64,000 bases of DNA. Origin: Staphylococcus haemolyticus. GTDB lineage: Bacteria; Bacillota; Bacilli; Staphylococcales; Staphylococcaceae. The notes beneath the pieces are model-generated. The model saw only the letters and a program-made list of their open reading frames with translations. It was not told the origin of the DNA and did not search any database. Made by a program: the position numbers and the translations under genes. Below, in pieces: positions 19,487 through 28,165 of this stretch. The stretch's first letter is position 1. Every line of letters starts with the position of its first letter. The stretch covers positions 434,001 to 498,000 of the forward strand of contig NZ_CP035291.1 in assembly GCF_006094395.1 (NCBI RefSeq). Direction: 5' to 3'.

Positions 19487-20035
19487 TTAATCATGTGCTT
19501 TGATATTGATAAGTTTATGAAAGATTTGGTCCATTTGCTTAGGTTTAATCTCGACATTTTCATTCTTTTTCCAATCGATAAATGCATTTAGTACCGAACC
19601 AAACACATAGAATACTAGGCTTTTCGGTACTACATTATCAACAGTAATACGATGCATGTTGGTTTTGAAATCCTTTTGCATTATTTCAATTAAATATTTA
19701 TTGCGAACATCTTCAAACTCTTTATCGTTATATTGCTTAAGTTCAATTCGAGATACCTCTTCTTTATTGAAAGAATTAGCTAAAGTTTGAAAAGGATTAT
19801 TCAAACGTTCTTTAATATCAGTCGCAAAATAGTCATCGTGTGTTAATTTTAATAGGTATTTAAGCAATTCGTATTTATCGTAAAAATGTTTATAAAAAGT
19901 AGTGCGATGAACACTAGCATGCTTACAAATTTTATTAACCGTTAATGGTGTAAACATCTCTTGTTCGAGCAATGAATATAAGCTATCAGTTAATGCCTTT
20001 TTAGTTTTAATTACCCGTAAGTCTTTATCATTCAA
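19487..20035 (-). CDS. TetR/AcrR-family transcriptional regulator
   Basis: The 182-residue protein has an N-terminal TetR helix-turn-helix: RVIKTKKALTDSLYSLLEQ, then PLTVNKICKHASVHRTTFYKHF and YDKYELLKYLL. The C-terminal domain resembles the FadR-like/TetR_C_7-type group and has no recognised ligand motif. It is transcribed divergently from the GIY-YIG-like gene at 20347. The 311-bp gap between them carries two inverted repeats that could be its operators (inference). Confidence 0.85.
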   Translation of the reverse strand: MNDKDLRVIKTKKALTDSLYSLLEQEMFTPLTVNKICKHASVHRTTFYKHFYDKYELLKYLLKLTHDDYFATDIKERLNNPFQTLANSFNKEEVSRIELKQYNDKEFEDVRNKYLIEIMQKDFKTNMHRITVDNVVPKSLVFYVFGSVLNAFIDWKKNENVEIKPKQMDQIFHKLINIKAHD

Positions 20036-20346
20036 AATTGTTCTCCCCTAACATAGATAGAAGAATCTAATAAATTTGGTGAAACATAATATTTAATTAT
20101 AGATTATATAAATAAACATGCATTTACATTAAAAATGTAAATTACGTATAAAAAATAAACTGATTAAAAATATGAAATGTATTGTGTAATGATTTTGGCA
20201 TAGCGTTTTAAAGCGTTATGAAAGGGTATATGATATCCAAATAGAAACATTGTTTAACTATTAAAAATAAAATTGTATTTTTCATAAATTTATTCTATTT
20301 TCTAAGTTTAATTTATAGAAATAATCTATATGGGAGGATTTTAATT
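20036..20346. promoter_or_regulatory. Divergent intergenic region with two inverted repeats
   Basis: No gene is visible. ATTTACATT (20122-20130) and AATGTAAAT (20134-20142) form a perfect 9-bp inverted repeat with a 3-base centre. A second imperfect palindrome spans 20199-20220 (CATAGCGTTTT and AAAGCGTTATG, two mismatches per 11-bp arm). Both are candidate operators for the TetR protein. Confidence 0.5.
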
Positions 20347-20817
20347 ATGAAAGGCACTAAACAATTAGATCAAATTAAAGAAGATAATAAGAAGCAACTA
20401 AAAAAATTATTTAAATATGATAAAGATAATGCATTAACATTTAGCAAAGAAGATCGTGAAAAAGTTCAAGATAAATTTGGCGTATATGTTATCTTCGATA
20501 AAAAGACGCCTATCTTCGTTGGTCAAACAGGAGGCTATTCTACTGGTTACCAACTTATTACAAAAGACTTATTCAATAAATTAGGTCAATATAATTTAAA
20601 ATCAGGCGTCGGCACTACTAAATTTAAAAAAGGTTTAGCACAGAAAAAAGGTGTCAATGAAGAGGATATTAAATCAATTACAGCTGAAGATTATAATTTG
20701 AAATTCCAATATGTCAATGTTAAAGATGAACCAGCGTTCATTAATGTTTTAGAAATCTTAGCAATTGAGTATGCTAAAGATAAAGGTTATGAATTATATA
20801 ATTTTAACCAAAACTAA
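20347..20817 (+). CDS. Small GIY-YIG-like protein of unknown role
   Basis: The 156-residue, Lys-rich protein contains GVYVIFDKKTPIFVGQTGG (about residues 47-65). This resembles the GIY and YIG strands of the GIY-YIG nuclease fold, with a 9- to 10-residue spacer. A helix with conserved Glu (LEILAIEYAKDKGYELYNFN) follows near the C terminus, in the place of the metal-binding Glu and final Asn. The usual Arg of the first helix is not obvious (NKLGQYNLKSG instead), so activity is doubtful. ATG 20347 follows GGGAGG. It is divergent from a TetR regulator and ends in a hairpin repeat. No membrane segment or signal peptide is seen. Confidence 0.55.
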   Translation: MKGTKQLDQIKEDNKKQLKKLFKYDKDNALTFSKEDREKVQDKFGVYVIFDKKTPIFVGQTGGYSTGYQLITKDLFNKLGQYNLKSGVGTTKFKKGLAQKKGVNEEDIKSITAEDYNLKFQYVNVKDEPAFINVLEILAIEYAKDKGYELYNFNQN

Positions 20818-20854
20818 TAACATCAATTGATTAGTATAAATGAATTGTTATAAG

Positions 20855-20934
20855 AGGTTAGGACAACAGTGGGTCCGGGACTATGAATTAAGAATTAATT
20901 CTGTCCTACAATCCATGATAGTCCTAACCTTTTG
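20855..20934. repeat. Large hairpin repeat / terminator
   Basis: AGGTTAGGAC (20855-20864) pairs perfectly with GTCCTAACCT (20921-20930), followed by TTTG. The enclosed loop contains TCCGGGACTATG and AATTAATTCTGTCCTACA, typical parts of the GGGACA intergenic repeat family in this window. Confidence 0.7.
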
Positions 20935-20992
20935 TTTTCATTTTCTGAAAAGTGGTATTGATGAGTAAAACTTATCTAAAGTAGGAGATACT

Positions 20993-21943
20993 ATGGCAAT
21001 TCGTGTCCATTTTCAAGACCAATCAAACCACTTCCATACTGCATGTACATTTTCAGCTATTCCTGAGGATGCCAAACTTGTGTGGATTGATTTTGAGAAT
21101 CCGACGAAAAACGATCAAGCATTACTCACTCAACGATTCAATATTGCTAGGCACCACATAGAGGAATCTGTATTTACAGTTACGAGACCTAAAGTTAGTA
21201 ATCATCCACAGAAAAAGCATTTATATTTAATATTGCATGCCATTAGTCATAATAATTTCTCAGCAGAACCCCTGAGTATTACTGTTAAGGGTAATTGGAT
21301 AATCACGGTTCATAAATATCCAATGGAAGTATTATCAGATATCATTACGTCATTCAATAAGTCACCTAAAGCTATAACTACGATTGAACTAACAACTATC
21401 ATGGTTGATAAAATTACACATCAATATTTTAAATATGTGGATCATGTTGAAGACATAGTTTTTTCTTTTGAGTATCAAAATGTAGATAAAGTCAATAACC
21501 GTAAATTAATGGATGATGTATATAATATTCGTTCTGAAATTATTAAACTGAAGCGTGTGCTCATTCCTATGGAGCAACTCCTAAATGAAATAATAGATGA
21601 ATCACCATTAGACGTATCACATGAATATCAATTATTGATTAAACATATTCATAGTAGATTATTAAGACAAACAGATACGTTAATGGCCTGTGAGCATATC
21701 ACAGATGATATTAAAGATAATAACGAGTCTTATCGCTCTAATAGAATTAATGGTGTGATGAATGTCTTAACCATTATTTCGTCTATATTCTTTCCGCTAT
21801 CATTTTTAACGGGATGGTATGGCATGAACTTCTCTTATATGCCAGAACTTGATTGGCATTATAGTTATTTCGTCTTTATTGCTATTTCATTAGTGGTTGT
21901 TGTTTCACTCATTACTCTTTTCAAAAAGAAGAACTGGTTCTAA
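20993..21943 (+). CDS. corA: CorA-family divalent metal (Mg2+) transporter
   Basis: The 316-residue protein has a soluble N-terminal funnel domain, a long helical stalk (YQLLIKHIHSRLLRQTDTL) and two C-terminal membrane helices (MNVLTIISSIFFPLSFLTGW and SYFVFIAISLVVVVSLITLF) separated by the signature YGMNFSYMPE. It ends KKKNWF, a basic cytoplasmic tail. Selectivity (Mg, Co or Zn) cannot be read from the sequence. ATG 20993 has a modest AGGAG site. The terminator is at 21954. Confidence 0.9.
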   Translation: MAIRVHFQDQSNHFHTACTFSAIPEDAKLVWIDFENPTKNDQALLTQRFNIARHHIEESVFTVTRPKVSNHPQKKHLYLILHAISHNNFSAEPLSITVKGNWIITVHKYPMEVLSDIITSFNKSPKAITTIELTTIMVDKITHQYFKYVDHVEDIVFSFEYQNVDKVNNRKLMDDVYNIRSEIIKLKRVLIPMEQLLNEIIDESPLDVSHEYQLLIKHIHSRLLRQTDTLMACEHITDDIKDNNESYRSNRINGVMNVLTIISSIFFPLSFLTGWYGMNFSYMPELDWHYSYFVFIAISLVVVVSLITLFKKKNWF

Positions 21944-21953
21944 CGCAAACTAA

Positions 21954-21996
21954 ATAAGCGTATGATTCTACAAATGGTAGATTCACACGCTTATAT
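21954..21996. terminator. Bidirectional terminator between corA and the yrhK-like gene
   Basis: ATAAGCGTATGATTCTA (from 21954) pairs with TAGATTCACACGCTTAT (to 21994), with small mismatches. It separates two convergent genes. Confidence 0.75.
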
Positions 21997-21999
21997 CTA

Positions 22000-22317
22000 T
22001 TAATGTTGCTTCTTTTCATCTAGGAGCTGTTTATATTTGCGTTTGTAATATTTAGACAGTTTCATGTCATGGACAAAAGAGATTACAGGTCGTGCTGTCA
22101 TTTGAATACTTCCAATCACAAATAGTATTGTGCCGGCAATCATGGTTTGGTCACTAAAAAATAGAAAACTACCAATTAAAAATATAATGCCCAGTACGAT
22201 ATCGTTGATTTGATATAGGGCTTTGTAGAAGAATGAGATTTGCTTCGCATGATCATCTTCATTAAATTGATTGGTATTAAAATGTAAATCAACATCATCT
22301 TTATTTAAACCAGCCAT
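22000..22317 (-). CDS. YrhK-like small membrane protein
   Basis: The 105-residue protein has two hydrophobic helices (INDIVLGIIFLIGSFLFF and MIAGTILFVIGSIQMTARPVI), as in the YrhK domain family of unknown function, and a basic C terminus (KYYKRKYKQLLDEKKQH). The start is ATG 22317 after TGGAGGTG. It is convergent with corA and divergent from ogt. The function is not known. Confidence 0.7.
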   Translation of the reverse strand: MAGLNKDDVDLHFNTNQFNEDDHAKQISFFYKALYQINDIVLGIIFLIGSFLFFSDQTMIAGTILFVIGSIQMTARPVISFVHDMKLSKYYKRKYKQLLDEKKQH

Positions 22318-22404
22318 TTTAACACCTCCATTATTTTAAGTAATAACATACTTCCCGTTGTACTTTGACATGAAACTTCTTCATAATGGTCAGAAAGGAG
22401 GGGT

Positions 22405-22929
22405 ATGATGTCTTATTCAATGCTTTACAAATCTCCCGTACAAAATTTAGAACTCATCAGTGATGGTGAGTCACTTACACACGTACTTTATAAATATAAC
22501 GACACAACTGTTACTCATCCAACTAATCCTGATTTAGATATTTTTAAAAAAGTGGTTGAGTGGTTAAATGAATATTTCTCAGGAAATCGTCCGCAAATTG
22601 ATTTTTCACTTAAACCGGAAGGCACTGATTTTCAAAAAAGTGTGTGGCGAAAGCTACAAGAAATAGAATATGGACAATTAAAAACATATGGTGATCTAGC
22701 GAATCTTGTAGGTGAAGAACGCAATAAGCCGAATATGTCTGCACAAGCAATAGGTGGTGCAGTCGGTAGTAATCCGATTTCTATTATTATTCCATGCCAT
22801 CGCGTGGTTGGAAAAGATGGAAGTTTAACAGGATATGGTGGCACGATTAATCATAAAATTAAACTACTCGAGCTTGAGCAAGTAGATATGAATAATTTGT
22901 ATAGACCTAAAAATTCAACTAAACCATAA
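22405..22929 (+). CDS. ogt: Methylated-DNA--protein-cysteine methyltransferase
   Basis: The 174-residue suicide repair enzyme removes alkyl groups from O6-alkylguanine. The acceptor Cys131 sits in the diagnostic IIPCHRVVGKDGSLTGYGG motif. The helix-turn-helix DNA-binding part is visible (KLQEIEYGQLKTYGDLANLVG), with the arginine finger expected in the SAQAIGGAVGSNP region. ATG 22405 follows AAAGGAGGGG; a second ATG at 22408 is equally possible. The terminator is at 22953-23005, shared with mvaS on the other strand. Confidence 0.93.
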   Translation: MMSYSMLYKSPVQNLELISDGESLTHVLYKYNDTTVTHPTNPDLDIFKKVVEWLNEYFSGNRPQIDFSLKPEGTDFQKSVWRKLQEIEYGQLKTYGDLANLVGEERNKPNMSAQAIGGAVGSNPISIIIPCHRVVGKDGSLTGYGGTINHKIKLLELEQVDMNNLYRPKNSTKP

Positions 22930-22952
22930 CACTTTTACTTTACACGTAAATA

Positions 22953-23005
22953 AAGAGGCGTTCGAGATAAGAGCCTAAATTGCTCTTATTTTGAATGCCT
23001 CTTAA
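22953..23005. terminator. Bidirectional terminator between ogt and mvaS
   Basis: AAGAGGCGTTCGAGATAAGAGC (22953-22974) pairs with a complementary arm at 22982-23003 ending in GCCTCTT, with T-rich sequence on both sides. Confidence 0.8.
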
Positions 23006-23017
23006 TTAATATCAACG

Positions 23018-24184
23018 TTATTTAGGAATATGATATTGACGTATATCGTCCTGAATATTTTCTAAGTAGTAAATAGACTTATCGTCATCAGTTTGTTCAG
23101 TAGCGTGATCGAATTCTAAATCATCGAATCGCTTGAAGAAACTTTCATAGTCTTCAACTGAAACTTCTTGACGTTCATTCAATAAGGCTTTATGTCCTTC
23201 AATATCTAATTGTTTTTCATAGCCTTCGACTAGCGTAGCACTAAAGAATTCTCCTACAGAACCAGATCCATAGCTAAATAATCCAATAGTTTGACCACCT
23301 TTAAGTGATCTATTCTCTAATAATGAAATCAAACTTAGATATAAAGAGCCAGTATAAATATTACCTACATAGCGATTGTAATATACTGCATCTTCATATC
23401 CAGATGTTAAACGTTCTTGCGTCGTTTCATCGGCATCATTGATAATTGAGTCTAAAGCTTTTTTACCCATTTTAGTGAAAGGTACGTGGAAACATAATGA
23501 CTCAAAGTCAGATAATGTTTTATCTTCACGTCGAGCATATTCGTTCCAACTTTCTTGGAATGATTTGATATATGCATCTTTAGATAACGCACCGGCAACT
23601 AATGGATATTTATGTCCAGTTGGTCTCCAGAAGTCATACACATCTTCAGTATATGCAACGGCATCATCATTCAATTCTAAGATACTTGGATTATTTGAAA
23701 TCAACATAGCTACGGCACCAGCACCTTGTGTCGGTTCACCACCAGATTGAATACCGTAACGAGCTGTATCACTTGCGATAACAAGTACCTTTTCATTAGG
23801 TCGTTTCTCAATGTAGTCTTTAGCTAATTGGATTGCAGGTGTTGCAGCATAGCAAGCTTCTTTCATTTCGAAGCAGCGTGCGAATGGCTGAACACCTAGT
23901 AAATTGTGAATTTGTACTGCAGCAGCTTTGGCATTATCGATTGCAGATTCAGTTGCTACAATGACCATTCCAATATGTTTTTTATCATCATCTGTTATAA
24001 TATCTTTAGCAGCATTAGCCCCCATAGATACAATATCTTGTGATACTGGACTGACTGCCATTTGGGTTTGACCAATCCCAATTAAAAATTTATTTGGATC
24101 AACTTGGCGAGCTTCAGCAAGCTTAGCCATGTCTACATAGTATTTAGGTACGTAAAAGTTAATTTTATCGATTCCTATACTCAC
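23018..24184 (-). CDS. mvaS: Hydroxymethylglutaryl-CoA synthase
   Basis: The 388-residue enzyme condenses acetyl-CoA and acetoacetyl-CoA in the mevalonate pathway, which feeds isoprenoids including the crt pathway. The catalytic triad is visible: Glu in [13 protein letters not shown], Cys in [13 protein letters not shown] and His in [15 protein letters not shown] 24184 is preferred over GTG 24190 because the predicted N terminus ([16 protein letters not shown]) matches S. aureus MvaS ([16 protein letters not shown]) and spacing to AAAGGA is better. It is divergent from mvaC-mvaA. Confidence 0.95.
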   Translation of the reverse strand: MSIGIDKINFYVPKYYVDMAKLAEARQVDPNKFLIGIGQTQMAVSPVSQDIVSMGANAAKDIITDDDKKHIGMVIVATESAIDNAKAAAVQIHNLLGVQPFARCFEMKEACYAATPAIQLAKDYIEKRPNEKVLVIASDTARYGIQSGGEPTQGAGAVAMLISNNPSILELNDDAVAYTEDVYDFWRPTGHKYPLVAGALSKDAYIKSFQESWNEYARREDKTLSDFESLCFHVPFTKMGKKALDSIINDADETTQERLTSGYEDAVYYNRYVGNIYTGSLYLSLISLLENRSLKGGQTIGLFSYGSGSVGEFFSATLVEGYEKQLDIEGHKALLNERQEVSVEDYESFFKRFDDLEFDHATEQTDDDKSIYYLENIQDDIRQYHIPK

Positions 24185-24478
24185 GGGCACTACATCCTTT
24201 CGTTATTCTAATTTTATAATTCATATTAATAGTAGCTTTTTGAGACAATTTCATTTAAAATGCTCACTAATAGAAAGCGTTTTCATACGAAAAGTTAAAT
24301 GCAATAACGCATGTCGTTTAATACAGTAATAAAATAAAATACGTGAAACTGCATGGTAGAACATTGAGTGTGAGATAACTTCTATCGGCTATTATTAATA
24401 ATCATATTAATAGTTATTTTACCAAATTAAATAACTAAATTACAATTTATATATAAACTACATATAAGGAGATAAAGA

Positions 24479-25630
24479 ATGAAAAAAATTGCTATAGTTA
24501 GTGCTAAAAGAACGCCAATCGGTAGATATAAAGGTAAATTAAGAAATTATTCTGCAGTTGAATTGGGAACGACAGCTTTGAAAGGTGCAATCGATTCAGC
24601 AAATATTGATCCTAATATAATACAACAAGTTATTTTCGGTAATGTGCTACAAAGTGGTGTAGGACAAAACCCAGCACGTCAAATTGCGATTAAAGCGGGT
24701 GTACCTGATACAACACCAGCTATGACAATTAATGAGGTATGTGGATCAGGTCTTAAAGCAATTATATTAGGGAAACAGTTAATTCAATTAGGTGAAGCGG
24801 ATGTAGTAGCAGTGGGTGGAGTTGAAAGTATGACAAATGCCCCACAATTAATCTTAAAAGAAGGTCAAGAACCAGTGGAAAGCTTTATGCATGATGGTTT
24901 AACAGATGCCTTTCATTATGTACCAATGGGTGTAACAGCTGAGAACATAGCTGAAAAATATGACATCACGCGTGAAATGCAAGATGAGTTCGCAAATCAT
25001 TCACAAGCTAAAGCAGCTAAAGCGACGCAAGATGGTAAATTTAATAATGAAATCATCGGTATGACTGACGCAGAAGGGGAACAAATGACTTCTGATGAAG
25101 GTGTTCGCCCAAATAGTAGTGTTGAGAAGCTTGCGACATTAAAGACAATTTTCAAAGAAGATGGGACAGTAACTGGTGGTAATGCTTCAAGTATTAATGA
25201 TGGTTCATCTGCACTCATTTTAATGGAAGAATCATATGCTAAAGCGCATGGTTACGATATTTTAGGAATTGTTGGAGATTATGCAGAAGTAGGTTGTGAC
25301 CCACAATATATGGGCTATGCGCCATTCTATGCTGTTGAAAAGCTACTTGATAAAACGGATAGCAAAATCGATGACGTTGATATTGTAGAAATGACTGAAG
25401 CATTTGCTGCACAAAGTATACCAGTCAAAGACAATTTGCATATTCCAGATGAAAAATTAAATATCTATGGCGGTGCTATTGCACTAGGACACCCAATTGG
25501 TGCCAGTGGTGCTAGATTAGTCACTACTTTAGTGAACGCACTTGAACAAGAAAATAAACGTACGGGTATTGCTACAGCATGTATTGGTGGAGGACTAGGT
25601 ATCGCTCTAATGATTGATAAAGGGGAATAA
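24479..25630 (+). CDS. mvaC: Acetyl-CoA C-acetyltransferase (thiolase) of the mevalonate cluster
   Basis: The 383-residue biosynthetic thiolase makes acetoacetyl-CoA from two acetyl-CoA. Motifs are acyl-accepting Cys in NEVCGSGLKAI, VGGVESMTNAP, NASSINDGSSALI, EMTEAFAAQ, GGAIALGHPIGASGARL (His) and second Cys in ACIGGGLGIAL. Its stop is 4 bp before the mvaA ATG, so the two are one operon. It is divergent from mvaS, so all three early mevalonate steps sit together. Confidence 0.93.
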   Translation: MKKIAIVSAKRTPIGRYKGKLRNYSAVELGTTALKGAIDSANIDPNIIQQVIFGNVLQSGVGQNPARQIAIKAGVPDTTPAMTINEVCGSGLKAIILGKQLIQLGEADVVAVGGVESMTNAPQLILKEGQEPVESFMHDGLTDAFHYVPMGVTAENIAEKYDITREMQDEFANHSQAKAAKATQDGKFNNEIIGMTDAEGEQMTSDEGVRPNSSVEKLATLKTIFKEDGTVTGGNASSINDGSSALILMEESYAKAHGYDILGIVGDYAEVGCDPQYMGYAPFYAVEKLLDKTDSKIDDVDIVEMTEAFAAQSIPVKDNLHIPDEKLNIYGGAIALGHPIGASGARLVTTLVNALEQENKRTGIATACIGGGLGIALMIDKGE

Positions 25631-25634
25631 TGGT

Positions 25635-26912
25635 ATGAAGAGTTTAGATAAGACATTTCGACATTTATCTCGTGAAGATAAATTAAAACAACTTGTTGAT
25701 TATGGATGGTTAACTGATGAAAGCTATGATGTTTTACTAAAAAATCCATTAATTAATGAAGAAGTTGCGAATAGTTTAATTGAGAATGTAATTGGTCAAG
25801 GTACATTGCCTGTAGGTTTATTACCTAAAATCATTGTCGATGATAAAGAATATGTTGTACCGATGATGGTTGAAGAACCTTCAGTAGTAGCTGCTGCAAG
25901 CTATGGCGCTAAGTTAGTCAACAATACAGGTGGCTTTAAAACAGTTAAGAGTGAACGATTAATGATTGGCCAAATTGTATTTGATGATGTTAGTGATACA
26001 GATGCCTTAGCACAAGCCATATATGATTTAGAGCCACAAATTAAACAGATCGCAGCTGAAGCTTACCCATCAATTATAGAACGTGGTGGTGGTTACAGAC
26101 GTATTGAAATTGATACGTTCCCAGAGAATCAACTATTGTCTTTAAAAGTATTTGTAGATACTAAAGATGCAATGGGTGCCAATATGCTTAATACAATCTT
26201 GGAAGCTATAACTGCACATATGAAGAATGAGTTTCCAAATCGCGATGTGCTTATGAGCATTTTGTCTAACCATGCCACAGCCTCAGTAGTACGAGTTCAA
26301 GGTGAAATTGATATCAAAGATTTAAATAAAGGTGATCGTTCTGGTGAAGAAGTAGCACAACGCATGGAGCGTGCTTCTGTACTAGCACAAGTCGATATAC
26401 ATCGTGCTGCAACACACAATAAAGGTGTTATGAATGGCATTCACGCCGTAGTCTTAGCAACTGGTAATGATACGCGCGGAGCAGAAGCAAGTGCACATGC
26501 ATATGCCAGTCGTGATGGACAATATAGAGGTATTGCGACTTGGAAGTTTGATAAAGAACGTGGTCGCTTAGTCGGAACAATAGAAGTACCGATGACATTA
26601 GCGATCGTCGGTGGCGGTACGAAAGTATTGCCAATTGCGAAAGCATCACTTGAATTATTGAATGTTCAATCAGCACAAGAATTAGGTCAGGTTGTTGCTG
26701 CTGTTGGATTGGCACAGAACTTTTCAGCATGTAGAGCCTTAGTTTCTGAAGGTATTCAAAAAGGTCACATGAGTTTACAATACAAATCATTAGCTATCGT
26801 AGTAGGTGCTCAAGGTGATGAGATTGCTCGTGTTGCCGAAGCATTGAAAGCTGCGCCTAAAGCTAATACTGCTACAGCTCAACAAATTTTAAAAGATTTA
26901 CGACAACAATAA
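25635..26912 (+). CDS. mvaA: Hydroxymethylglutaryl-CoA reductase, degradative (class II type)
   Basis: The 425-residue class II HMG-CoA reductase makes mevalonate. ATG 25635 gives MKSLDKTFRHLSRE, matching the S. aureus start (MQSLDKNFRHLSR); an upstream in-frame ATG at 25614 lies inside mvaC. Landmarks are catalytic Glu in EEPSVVAAASYGAK, the DAMGANMLN motif, Lys in THNKGVMNGIHAV, and His in QKGHMSLQYKSLAI near the C terminus. It is cotranscribed with mvaC. The terminator is at 26924-26985. Confidence 0.95.
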   Translation: MKSLDKTFRHLSREDKLKQLVDYGWLTDESYDVLLKNPLINEEVANSLIENVIGQGTLPVGLLPKIIVDDKEYVVPMMVEEPSVVAAASYGAKLVNNTGGFKTVKSERLMIGQIVFDDVSDTDALAQAIYDLEPQIKQIAAEAYPSIIERGGGYRRIEIDTFPENQLLSLKVFVDTKDAMGANMLNTILEAITAHMKNEFPNRDVLMSILSNHATASVVRVQGEIDIKDLNKGDRSGEEVAQRMERASVLAQVDIHRAATHNKGVMNGIHAVVLATGNDTRGAEASAHAYASRDGQYRGIATWKFDKERGRLVGTIEVPMTLAIVGGGTKVLPIAKASLELLNVQSAQELGQVVAAVGLAQNFSACRALVSEGIQKGHMSLQYKSLAIVVGAQGDEIARVAEALKAAPKANTATAQQILKDLRQQ

Positions 26913-26923
26913 CAATATTTAGA

Positions 26924-26985
26924 AAAGCCACTAATTACGAGTAAGGTTCTTAAATCAAGACCTCGATTCATAAGTAGTGGCTTTT
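26924..26985 (+). terminator. Terminator after mvaA
   Basis: AAAGCCACTA (from 26924) pairs with TAGTGGCTTTT ending at 26985, with an inner pairing AGGTCTTG/CAAGACCT-like stretch. Confidence 0.7.
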
Positions 26986-27013
26986 ATTTATCATTTATAT
27001 GTCATTATTTATT

Positions 27014-27448
27014 TTAGTAGATGTAATTATAATTACGTGCAGACCATTTACTTAAGTAGCGAGTTCCGTATGCACTAGGTCTATTGTAATTATATTCAGA
27101 AACTTTAATACTACCATTACTATATACACGTTCAACTACAGCAACGTGACCATAATATCCTGCAGTAGATTGCATTACTGCGTAGCGTTTAGGCGTGTGA
27201 CCAGTTCTGTAACCAGAGCGTTTTGCGTTGTAATACCAGTTTTTTGCATTTCCCCAACGATTTGAAACAGGTTTGCCAAGTTGAGCACGGCGTTGATATG
27301 CCCACCAAGTACATTGACCTTTCGTATAGTAATTATATGAAGCGGCTTTAGATACGTGCGTGTGTTCAATGTTTTGATATGTAAAAGTTCCTGCGAACAT
27401 GATTCCAGTAGCGAGTAAAAGACGTGAAAATAATTTTTTAAATTTCAT
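27014..27448 (-). CDS. Secreted CHAP-domain amidase/endopeptidase (SsaA-like)
   Basis: The 144-residue secreted peptidoglycan hydrolase has an N-terminal signal peptide (KKLFSRLLLATGIMFAGTF, cleavage near SKAAS) followed directly by a CHAP domain. The catalytic Cys is in TKGQCTWWAYQRR and the His in GHVAVVERVYSNGS; the acidic or Asn residue follows in SEYNYN. It resembles the many SsaA-like proteins of staphylococci that lack a cell-wall-binding repeat. ATG 27448 has GAGGAGAAC upstream. It is probably WalKR-controlled like its relatives, but I see only single TGTAA half-sites upstream. Confidence 0.88.
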   Translation of the reverse strand: MKFKKLFSRLLLATGIMFAGTFTYQNIEHTHVSKAASYNYYTKGQCTWWAYQRRAQLGKPVSNRWGNAKNWYYNAKRSGYRTGHTPKRYAVMQSTAGYYGHVAVVERVYSNGSIKVSEYNYNRPSAYGTRYLSKWSARNYNYIY

Positions 27449-27757
27449 TTTGTTCTCCTCAAAATATAAAAGAATTGAAAACTGTATTAATCATATTCGT
27501 TAAAAAGGTGTAATACAATATAAGAAACGAATTATACAAGTAACTGTAATATATATGAAATATAACTGCGTAATTTGTAACTTATTTTACATTAAAGTAA
27601 TTTTGCACAATTTAAGATAGTAGCATGGTATTGTCTTAAAGTTCGTAGCATCATTTAATTTTAAATGTGAAATTTTTTAAGTTTACCCTATAATAAAAGC
27701 GCCATAAAGGCGCTTGGTGAGATGATACGTCCATGATGTATAATAACAAATTAGAAA
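27449..27757 (-). promoter_or_regulatory. Intergenic region upstream of the CHAP gene
   Basis: No gene is visible in these 309 AT-rich bases. A hairpin, AAGCGCC (27697-27703) with GGCGCTT (27709-27715), has its T-rich tail on the minus strand and ends the YozE gene. The remainder carries scattered TGTAAT and TTACAT half-sites. Confidence 0.5.
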
Positions 27758-27973
27758 TCATACATTTGTGAATTGGTTAAAAACAGCCAATGCTCTTTTA
27801 ACGATAGTCACGGGTATGTTTTCTGGACATGGATTATTTCGAAAATATGACAATACTTCTACTTGGCTCTTCACGTCTCTAGGGAAATTGCTATCTTGAT
27901 TAATCCAATTTACCAATTCACCTAATGGTGTGTCATCACCAACAAAATTTTGCATAAATTCGTAAAAGCTCAA
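27758..27973 (-). CDS. YozE-family (UPF0346) small protein
   Basis: The 71-residue protein matches the YozE SAM-like family: MSFYEFMQNFVGDDTPLGEL, DSNFPRDVKS, EVLSYFRNN. The fold is a small helical bundle; the function is unknown. The start is ATG 27973 after AGAGGTGAG. It is monocistronic, with a terminator hairpin at 27697-27715. Confidence 0.8.
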   Translation of the reverse strand: MSFYEFMQNFVGDDTPLGELVNWINQDSNFPRDVKSQVEVLSYFRNNPCPENIPVTIVKRALAVFNQFTNV

Positions 27974-28165
27974 TGCCTCACCTCTTCAATCAATTTGAGC
28001 CTATGTGATTATAACATTTTTTTATAATGAAACATATAGGGTCTGACATTGAATTTGAATTAGACTTGTTTTCGGAAACATTTAGTTTAACTTTACATAT
28101 TTTTATTTTCTCAAAAATATTTCGTGTATAATGAAATTATAATAATGAACAAAGTGGGTGAGCAT

